In this document: positions 14,112-20,597 of the stretch, one piece after another
Numbering within the stretch: the first letter of the stretch is position 1
Layout of the letters: each line of letters begins with the position of its first letter
Origin: Myxococcales bacterium
GTDB lineage: Bacteria; Myxococcota_A; Bradymonadia; UBA4248
Direction: 5' to 3'
Assembly: GCA_004554395.1 (NCBI GenBank)
Contig: SFMP01000211.1
Span: 1 to 20,597 of the forward strand
Length of the DNA: 20,597 bases
The notes under the pieces: model-generated
Told to the model about the DNA's origin: nothing
Seen by the model: the letters and a program-made list of their open reading frames with translations, nothing else
Databases searched by the model: none
Program-made: the position numbers and the translations under genes

Positions 14112-16526
14112 ATGCGTCGATGGATAAGTGTAATAATGGCGATGGCTATAGCCATCTGTGCGACCGATTCCTATGCTCAAAGCCACTATGCCACTAAGCA
14201 AGCCCAAGAAAGCTACGATAACGGGATCAAATTAGAGCGTCGATCCGAAGAAAAAGGCGATATGTCGTTTCTCAAAGACGCCGAAAAAGAATACCGACAA
14301 GCGATCAACGCCGAACCCAATATGGTTCAAGCCTATATCCGATTGGGATACGTCCTCTACGCACTCAATCGTAGCAGCGAATCGATTCAGTTGCTTCAAA
14401 AAGCTCTTGAACAACACCCGAGCAACGTCGAACTCAAACACTATTTGGGACTAAACCTCTATCAATCCGGTGATGGCGACGAAGCCGAACGCATTCTTAG
14501 CGAAGTCGTCGCGGAGCGAAAAGATCTCCCCGAAGCTTTTTTCGTCCTAGGCAAGATAAATCTCGATAACGGTAACCCGCTCAAAGCCCAAGAATATTTC
14601 GCACAATATGCGGCGGCAACGCCTAACGATGCTCACGCATACCGCGCTTTGGCCGCCGCCTATATCCAAGCTAAAGACGTCAACGGCGCCGAAACCGCTC
14701 TCTCCCACCTACTCTCACTCGCACCCGACGACGTCGTCGCCACTATCAACATGGGACACGTCAAATTCGAACGCGGTCAAATCGACGAAGCCGTCAAACT
14801 CTACGAACAAGCCTATAAAGCCGAACCAAAACGACTCGATATCCTCTATACGATCGCTAGCGCTTACTATTTGTCTGGGCGCTACGAAGACGCCATCAAA
14901 CAATTCGATAGAGTCCTCGAAAAAGACCAAACTCACATGGGCGCGGAGTACTTCAAAGCCGATGCCATGCTCAAATTGGGCAAACTCGACGAAGCCGAAG
15001 AAGCATTCAAAGCTCTACAAACGAAAATGCCAGACTATCGCTATGTTAAGCTAAAACTCGCCTATATCCGAATGATGCGCGGCGATAATAAAGCTCTCGA
15101 CGATGTCAGAACCCTCATCGAATCGACTCAAAACGCCGACGACCTCCATTTCGGCGCCGTCATGCTTCGAAAAAAAGGCGAAACCGACGAATCTCTCGCC
15201 ATTCATCAACGACTCTACGACGAAAACCGAAACAATTCCCTCTATGGCGTCTACCTCGCTCGCGAATACCTCGAAGTCAGCAACTATACACAAGCCTCCG
15301 AGCTACTCATGGCGCTCATCGACGATAAACTCGATAACAACTTAGCCTGGGAAATGCTTAGCCTCACGCTCCTACACCAAGGCGAAGATGCGATGATGAT
15401 TGGCGAATTCGACCAAGCTCGCATGTACTTCGACCAAGCTCTCTCGATGGAAGTTCATTCCGTACAAGCGCATTGCAGTATGGCTCAGCTCGGACTACTC
15501 GAAGGAAAACCCGACGAAGCATTCGACTCCTATCAAGCCGCAGAACAAATCAGCGCCGACGCTCCCGACGTCATCCGATTGGCTGCTCAATTCGATATGC
15601 TCGACGGCGCATACGATGCCGCCGTCAAGCGACTCGAGAATCTGCGCCATTCCCAGTCCGACGATGCCATCGGCGGCGCCGGATTCTACTTACTTGCCGT
15701 CGCACTCTCGAATCTCGGAAAATGGCAAGAAGCTGAAACCGCGCTCAAAAGCGCAGAAAAAGCCGGTGTCATCGATTCACCCGCCATGGCCATCGTCGCC
15801 CTACAAGGCGCAATGCGCGACTATAAATCGAACGATTACACTTCCATGGCGCAATACTTGGCCAAAGTCGAACGCTATAAAGACGGACTCGACGATGCCG
15901 ACCTCGTCCGATATTACTACCTCAGCGCAGTCCTCGCCGTGCGCGATAAAAAATTCTCTGCCGCACGCGGTGCCCTCGAAGCGCTCAAAGAAACATACGA
16001 CGAACTCCCCATCGAGGTCCGACGACAAATTACTCCAACCGGAACACTCGACGTCTCCTTCGAACTCGCCTATTCCTACTACGAAACCGGTAACCTCGAT
16101 AGCTCGTTATCACTCCTGAGCGGAAAATCTTCTCCTGCCGCCAAATCCCTCGAAGCCGCTGTCCGACGAAAATTCGGATACCAAGCCCTAAAAAATAAAA
16201 AATACGAGTCCGCTCTCGATAACTACAATAGGCTCAATTCCCTCGGCGGGGCGACCACTGCCGACCAATACAATGCCGTCTTGGCGCGACTGCAGGCTCG
16301 ACAACTCACTCACGCCGATGAAGTCCTCGAGAAATACGCAAAACAAGGCATTCCTGAAGCCGTCCTCAACTATGCCATCTATCTCGACACCACTGGAAAC
16401 GGCGCAAAAGCTACGCAATACTACGAAAAATACGTCGCCATCGCTAGCTCGCGTAAATCGGGCGATGTCAAGAGCATGCTCACGACTAAACAACGCGTTT
16501 GGGGCGATAACCTCAAAACTGAATAA
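14112..16526 (+). CDS. Exported TPR-repeat protein
   Basis: An 804-residue protein with a Sec signal peptide (MRRWISVIMAMAIAICATDSYAQ). It is otherwise almost wholly tetratricopeptide repeats, for example the units beginning VQAYIRLGYVLYALNRSSES, PEAFFVLGKINLDNGNPLKA and LDILYTIASAYYLSGRYEDA. I estimate more than a dozen repeats, the later ones degenerate. ATG at 14112 is chosen because GAGGGG lies 7 nt upstream; the upstream TTG (14085) and ATG (14106) are poorly placed. No enzymatic domain is visible. TPR arrays are protein-binding scaffolds, and the periplasmic location suggests an envelope assembly or scaffold role. It leads a compact operon with the PhnD-like protein 42 nt downstream. 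Confidence 0.85.
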   Translation: MRRWISVIMAMAIAICATDSYAQSHYATKQAQESYDNGIKLERRSEEKGDMSFLKDAEKEYRQAINAEPNMVQAYIRLGYVLYALNRSSESIQLLQKALEQHPSNVELKHYLGLNLYQSGDGDEAERILSEVVAERKDLPEAFFVLGKINLDNGNPLKAQEYFAQYAAATPNDAHAYRALAAAYIQAKDVNGAETALSHLLSLAPDDVVATINMGHVKFERGQIDEAVKLYEQAYKAEPKRLDILYTIASAYYLSGRYEDAIKQFDRVLEKDQTHMGAEYFKADAMLKLGKLDEAEEAFKALQTKMPDYRYVKLKLAYIRMMRGDNKALDDVRTLIESTQNADDLHFGAVMLRKKGETDESLAIHQRLYDENRNNSLYGVYLAREYLEVSNYTQASELLMALIDDKLDNNLAWEMLSLTLLHQGEDAMMIGEFDQARMYFDQALSMEVHSVQAHCSMAQLGLLEGKPDEAFDSYQAAEQISADAPDVIRLAAQFDMLDGAYDAAVKRLENLRHSQSDDAIGGAGFYLLAVALSNLGKWQEAETALKSAEKAGVIDSPAMAIVALQGAMRDYKSNDYTSMAQYLAKVERYKDGLDDADLVRYYYLSAVLAVRDKKFSAARGALEALKETYDELPIEVRRQITPTGTLDVSFELAYSYYETGNLDSSLSLLSGKSSPAAKSLEAAVRRKFGYQALKNKKYESALDNYNRLNSLGGATTADQYNAVLARLQARQLTHADEVLEKYAKQGIPEAVLNYAIYLDTTGNGAKATQYYEKYVAIASSRKSGDVKSMLTTKQRVWGDNLKTE

Positions 16527-16568
16527 GGCTATGGGCTCTGACTCTCTGCGATCAAATAGGGGATTATC

Positions 16569-17504
16569 ATGATATTACGAACGATAGCATCGACTTTGAT
16601 CATGGCAGCCATTCCCGCGCTTTGCCATGCCGAAACTGTCGCGATCTTTGCTCCAAACCTCGACTTCAAAGATGGCGCAGAGCGAAATGCATACGTCACA
16701 AAAATTGCGAAATCGCTCTCCGATGCCACCGGGGCAAATTGGACTGCACAAGCATTTGCTCGTGCCGCAGACTTCGAAAGCGCACGTTCCAATATCGACG
16801 TCGTCATTCTCGATGCCGATTATTATTCCAGCAAAGGCGGCTCCCTAAAACCCGTCGGCATGCTCTCCGCAAGCGGACAAACTTCGCGCTCCTTCAAAGT
16901 CATCACTCGCCGCGGCGCGAGCTCTAAGCTCTACGACTATCGCGGAAAACGACTCGCCATCGTCGCCAACACCTCTATGGCAAACGCTTTCGTCACCGCT
17001 TCCGCTCTCGGAAACGAAATCAAAGCAACAGAATACTTCGGCTCCGTCGACGAAGTGCGCGACGTCCGTTCCGCGATCAATGCCATCGAAGTCGGAAAAG
17101 CCGATATCTCCCTCGTCTACGACGGATACGACAGCGGATTCACGACCGTCTACACTTCGCCTGCCGTCGGACTCCCCATCGTCGCCATCAACGGCTCTCG
17201 ACTCAGCGGCGAAAAAGCCGAACGCGTCAAATCCGCTCTCCTCAATACTAAAGTTCGCGCTTCGTCGTTCATTACGGGCATCGCCTCGTTCGATTCAAGC
17301 GACGCAGGAAGCTATCGACGCGTCGCCATGACGCGAAAGAGTACTTCTCTCAGCTATATGCCCATCGAACCCGATGTCGCAAAAGTCGATTTCCAAACCG
17401 CTCAATTCAACGACAGAAACGAAGGCATATACCTCAACCCATTCCAAGTCCAATACGTCCCAACGATCGAGGCCTTCGACAAAAAACTCGACCGAAAGCT
17501 CTAA
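16569..17504 (+). CDS. PhnD-like periplasmic substrate-binding protein
   Basis: A 311-residue exported protein with signal peptide MILRTIASTLIMAAIPALCHA. The mature part resembles the PhnD/SsuA/TAXI class of periplasmic binding folds: an N-terminal VAIFAPNLDFKDG strand-loop, IDVVILDADYYSSKGG (the position of the family's xDVxxxxP/Y loop), DYRGKRLAIVANTSMANAFV (the hinge segment that in PhnD reads like LKGKxxAxxxxxS), and a C-terminal GKADISLVYDGYDS. No ABC permease or ATPase gene lies nearby, so a sensory or scaffolding use is more likely than uptake. AGGGGA precedes the ATG at 5-6 nt. The ligand is unknown, and the fold assignment is from pattern only. Confidence 0.65.
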   Translation: MILRTIASTLIMAAIPALCHAETVAIFAPNLDFKDGAERNAYVTKIAKSLSDATGANWTAQAFARAADFESARSNIDVVILDADYYSSKGGSLKPVGMLSASGQTSRSFKVITRRGASSKLYDYRGKRLAIVANTSMANAFVTASALGNEIKATEYFGSVDEVRDVRSAINAIEVGKADISLVYDGYDSGFTTVYTSPAVGLPIVAINGSRLSGEKAERVKSALLNTKVRASSFITGIASFDSSDAGSYRRVAMTRKSTSLSYMPIEPDVAKVDFQTAQFNDRNEGIYLNPFQVQYVPTIEAFDKKLDRKL

Positions 17505-17552
17505 CTATCTCGCATTTCATGACGACCACGTTCACACACTAAAGGTATCACT

Positions 17553-18566
17553 ATGAAAGTCGTACCCACATTATTTGCCGATACTGCGACGATTCTCTTG
17601 CTCTCCTCGTCAAATAAAGACTTGCAGATGTTGACGAAGACGCTGTCGGCTACGGGGTGTAATCTCAAAGTCGTCATGAACTTGGCCGAAGCCGAACAGA
17701 CGATTATGGCACAAAATATCGACTTGCTCGTCGTCGACTACGACCAACAAACGCAGACAAATCAAGACGATCACGGCGCACTCGACGCCTTCCTACAACG
17801 GTTTGCACAACTCCCCGCCTCGCACTGGGTCAGTGGCCGTACGCGTATCCTACTCCTCGCCGGACGACGAAACCGCGAAGAAATGAGACACATCTTCGAC
17901 CTCTCCTTCGCGAGCAATATCGTCGCTAAATCTAACGAGTTTTCTCCAGGCGAATTGATCACAACCGTCGGCAAAATCATACGAAACGATATCTTCGGCA
18001 TCGATAAATACCTCTGCTACGGCGCAACTCCGACGACTTACGAAGTCTCCTCCAGCCTTCAAAAAGACCCGCTACTCAACGCCATGTCTGAATATGCCAC
18101 CAATATCGGCATCAACAAACGCATCATCTCCGCTGTCGCTGGCGTCGCCGACGAACTCCTCATGAACGCTATCTACAACGCACCGATCTATCCAAACGGC
18201 GTCCGACCCTACGCGCGTCAATCCCGTACCATCCCCGTCGAACTCCAACCCAACGAAACTTGCTTCTTCTCCTTCGCAAGCGATGGCACGAACTTCCTCA
18301 TCTCCGTCCACGACCGATTCGGATCCCTCACGCCAGAAAAAATCCGCGGCTACCTCGTCCGATGCTTCTCCATGGGCGACGACCAAATCGAACAAAAACA
18401 AGGCGGCGCCGGCATGGGATTCTACTTCATCATGGAGAATCTCAATAAACTCATCGTCAATATTAGCCCCGGCCGCGGCACCGAATTCATCGGCATTATC
18501 GACATTTCGGGCACCTATCGCGACTACATCGAAAGATGTAAATCATTCCACATCTTCGTCGGATAA
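17553..18566 (+). CDS. Pseudo-receiver plus GHKL ATPase protein
   Basis: A 337-residue cytoplasmic protein with no signal or membrane helix. Residues about 12-145 resemble a response-regulator receiver. Asp62 (LLVVDYD) and Lys126 (IVAKS) are in the expected places, but the acidic pair after strand 1 is replaced by SSSN (18-21), so phosphorylation is doubtful. Residues about 170-320 have an RsbW/histidine-kinase-type ATP-binding fold: an N-box VADELLMNAIYNA (Glu201, Asn205), a G1-like VHDRFGSL (Asp254) and a G2 box GGAGMGF (284-290). There is no DHp histidine domain, so it is not a classical kinase. An anti-sigma-like or serine-kinase switch is possible. AAAGG lies 7 nt before the ATG. Confidence 0.75.
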   Translation: MKVVPTLFADTATILLLSSSNKDLQMLTKTLSATGCNLKVVMNLAEAEQTIMAQNIDLLVVDYDQQTQTNQDDHGALDAFLQRFAQLPASHWVSGRTRILLLAGRRNREEMRHIFDLSFASNIVAKSNEFSPGELITTVGKIIRNDIFGIDKYLCYGATPTTYEVSSSLQKDPLLNAMSEYATNIGINKRIISAVAGVADELLMNAIYNAPIYPNGVRPYARQSRTIPVELQPNETCFFSFASDGTNFLISVHDRFGSLTPEKIRGYLVRCFSMGDDQIEQKQGGAGMGFYFIMENLNKLIVNISPGRGTEFIGIIDISGTYRDYIERCKSFHIFVG

Positions 18567-18621
18567 GACCAACACGCTCACTTCGTAGCTCCATTTCCAC
18601 TCACTCTTCATCGATCGAAAA

Positions 18622-20280
18622 ATGGCGAATACTCGTTTCATCCACATCGTTATCATCGCTCTCTTCGTCATCATGGCGTCGAGTGCTCAAAGCGCGTGGG
18701 CTCAAGACACATCCCACGCCAATCCTCGAGTTGTCGACGAAGTGCAATCCTTGCCCGATCCAAACGACGCGCCCGATCCCAACGACGCGCCCAACATCGT
18801 CGATGCCTCCGACGACGAATGGATGCTCCTCCCCAGTGCCACGCTACGAGAAGTTTACGAAGACGATAACCCTGAATACGCCGGCGCTCAACACATCGAA
18901 AACCAAAACATCGACGATGCCGAAACGCAAATCGCAAAAGTCGATGCCGATACTTCGACCGACGATATCCGACTCCCAAATCCCGAATACAGCATCGAAA
19001 GCATTCATATTGCCGGCAATTCCTATACGTCGCAAAAGCGAATCCTCGAACTCATGGATCTCGACGGCCGCGACGCCATTCACATGACGCTCGAAGAACT
19101 CGAAGATTGCCGTATTCGACTCGCTCTCACTGGCCGCTTCGAACACGTCGAAATGAAGCTACGCCCCGGCAAAGAGAGCTCCAGTCTGCGTATCGACCTC
19201 AACGTCGAAGAACGTTCTCCCATTCAAGTCAATCAATATTATATCGGTACCGATTCCAAATCGACGTATTGGCACGGGCTCGACGTGACCTGGCTAAGCA
19301 TGTTTGCCCCCCTCGATCGCATGCGCATGGTCTATGCTGCTACATCGTCAAATGATTATACCCTCGATTTATCATACTACGTGCCGTCGATCGCCAAACT
19401 GCCGCTCTCATTGCTCTTCAATATTCATACGATGAACGGTCACGAAGGCATCTACGGACCGAGCTTCGGGCAACGCGGCAACCGAAACGACGATTTCGTA
19501 CACCTCGACGACATCGATTTCCAACGCCACGGCGCCACCATCGGGATGAGCTACGGCATTACAAAAGATTTCCGCGTCTTCCTGCGAACCTCATACGACC
19601 GCATCCATCGACATCATCAACTCGACGCCCTCGCCCACGATCTCAACCATTTCCTCAAACGAAACTGGAGCAATCACTTCGACCTCGGCGCCATGGTCGC
19701 CTACGACACGCGAAGCGGACACCAAATGCCAAGCAACGGCCATGTCGTCCAATTCGGCATCAGCGGCACCTTCAAAACAAAAGCATCGAATTATCAATAT
19801 ATTAAAATGATATTGATGCACCAAAGCAATATTCAACTCGGTAGTCCCGTCCATCTATTGCGCATCGGTACTTTCCTAGGCGGCATCTTAGGCGATGCGC
19901 CTTTCTTCGAAAAGTTCTTCTATAACGATTTCTACGACCTCGCCCCAGCCCGAATTGGCATCCTCAATCCTTCGTCGCGCGGCGCTTTCGATATCTTTAG
20001 CACAGGCGCTAAAAGCCTCTCATACGAAGACTTCCTTGCCCGACTCTCCATTAGCTACGCTTGGCAACCCATCGAACAACGCGTCGAATTCTTCGGACTC
20101 GTCTCCGCTATTTGGGCAAATTCCGATAAAGACGAATTTATACAAATCGCCAATAAAAATAATGCAAAACGCGATGTCTTCCCCGTCGATATGTCTTTCA
20201 ATCTCGGCGTCAGAATGCGCACCGAATACGGCTTATTTAGCCTAACTCTCGCTCATATCTTTAACCTTATTCCGAGGTGA
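18622..20280 (+). CDS. Single-POTRA Omp85-like outer-membrane protein
   Basis: A 552-residue exported protein. The signal peptide runs to about AWAQ (residue 28). It is followed by an acidic, disordered region (about 30-118) with a duplicated PDPNDA unit. A POTRA-like domain lies at about 121-196 (YSIESIHIAGNSYTSQKRI, then CRIRLALTGRFEHVEMKLRPG and LRIDLNVEER). The rest alternates like a 16-strand Omp85 barrel and is shorter than in BamA, which has five POTRA domains. It lacks the usual terminal aromatic, ending LAHIFNLIPR. It could insert or translocate a specific partner, perhaps the products of this operon. The ribosome site at the ATG is weak; it lies 55 nt after the GHKL gene. Family-level call only. 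Confidence 0.75.
   Translation: MANTRFIHIVIIALFVIMASSAQSAWAQDTSHANPRVVDEVQSLPDPNDAPDPNDAPNIVDASDDEWMLLPSATLREVYEDDNPEYAGAQHIENQNIDDAETQIAKVDADTSTDDIRLPNPEYSIESIHIAGNSYTSQKRILELMDLDGRDAIHMTLEELEDCRIRLALTGRFEHVEMKLRPGKESSSLRIDLNVEERSPIQVNQYYIGTDSKSTYWHGLDVTWLSMFAPLDRMRMVYAATSSNDYTLDLSYYVPSIAKLPLSLLFNIHTMNGHEGIYGPSFGQRGNRNDDFVHLDDIDFQRHGATIGMSYGITKDFRVFLRTSYDRIHRHHQLDALAHDLNHFLKRNWSNHFDLGAMVAYDTRSGHQMPSNGHVVQFGISGTFKTKASNYQYIKMILMHQSNIQLGSPVHLLRIGTFLGGILGDAPFFEKFFYNDFYDLAPARIGILNPSSRGAFDIFSTGAKSLSYEDFLARLSISYAWQPIEQRVEFFGLVSAIWANSDKDEFIQIANKNNAKRDVFPVDMSFNLGVRMRTEYGLFSLTLAHIFNLIPR
20274..20280 (+). promoter_or_regulatory. Ribosome-binding site overlapping the previous stop
   Basis: GAGGTGA, a near-perfect anti-SD complement, includes the TGA stop of the Omp85-like gene and sits 5 nt before the next ATG. 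This arrangement suggests translational coupling of the two genes. Confidence 0.7.
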
Positions 20281-20285
20281 TCGAT

Positions 20286-20597
20286 ATGAAACGATTAGCT
20301 TTCTACTTCTTGGCCATCTTCTGGGCTTGTATATATTCGTCAAACGCATACGCTCAAAATCCAAAACCAGACGATTTCCTCCAGTGCGTCGAAAATGAAC
20401 AACGCATCATTTGTACACTCAATATATATAATTATATACAAACCACAAAACGCATACTCACAAACGGATGGGAAAACACAATTCAACTCGACATCGAATT
20501 GATGAATGCCGATAAGTCGAAAGTTTTGCAACGTAGTCGCCTCGAAGCCACACAACGATGCTATATCGATCCCTTCAATACGCCTTGCCTCATCCTA
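20286..20597 (+). CDS. N-terminal part of an exported protein, family unknown (3' end outside window)
   Basis: The first 104 codons of a gene cut off by the window edge. A signal peptide (MKRLAFYFLAIFWACIYSSNAYA) is followed by a short mature domain with QCVENEQRIICTLNIYNYI, TNGWENTIQLDIELMNADKS and TQRCYIDPFNTPC. The pattern of a residue stretch before 'NGW', then an amphipathic strand with basic residues, faintly recalls the DUF4390 family. That is a guess. Its start is coupled to the Omp85-like gene through an overlapping ribosome site, so the two products are probably made in fixed ratio and act together in the envelope. Confidence 0.7.
   Translation, partial: MKRLAFYFLAIFWACIYSSNAYAQNPKPDDFLQCVENEQRIICTLNIYNYIQTTKRILTNGWENTIQLDIELMNADKSKVLQRSRLEATQRCYIDPFNTPCLIL

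Overview
The window looks like a Gram-negative chromosome segment of roughly balanced GC. It encodes a lipoprotein lytic transglycosylase, an outer-membrane porin, a POTRA/beta-barrel protein and several Sec signal peptides. The mix of a large TPR protein, a pseudo-receiver/GHKL protein and long proteins of unknown family fits a deltaproteobacterial-type lineage (Myxococcota/Bradymonadota-like), but that placement is inference only. There are no tRNA, rRNA, IS or phage genes. Many plus-strand genes strongly favour codons ending in C or A. This leaves long shadow frames open, most strikingly across the permease.

Left part (1-4600): the tail of an unrecognised gene is followed by two further in-frame copies of its own last 24 codons, each with its stop codon. 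It converges on a minus-strand Slt-type lytic transglycosylase lipoprotein with a lysine-rich, internally duplicated segment. Divergent from that is an FxsA-family membrane protein with a cysteine-rich tail. It converges on a small SEC-C-motif membrane protein whose 3' end is also partly duplicated beyond the stop codon.

Middle (4600-10600): a gap holds a probable minus-strand small RNA (extended -10 promoter, two hairpins, U-tract terminator). Then come an APC-family amino-acid permease, a cluster of strong palindromes, a phosphate-selective-porin-like outer-membrane protein, and a ClpB-like AAA+ protein. The first ATPase domain of the ClpB-like protein has lost both Walker motifs, while the second is intact.

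Right part (10600-20597): a large four-helix membrane protein of unknown family ends in a periplasmic domain with 12 cysteines. Next is an array of 34-35 bp minisatellite repeats whose last degenerate copy overlaps the -35 box of a good promoter. That promoter drives a tightly packed run of five genes: an exported TPR-repeat protein, a PhnD-like periplasmic binding protein, a pseudo-receiver/GHKL ATPase protein, a single-POTRA beta-barrel protein, and the start of a translationally coupled exported protein that runs off the window. This five-gene unit is the best candidate for an undescribed envelope-associated system. Its function cannot be read from sequence alone.
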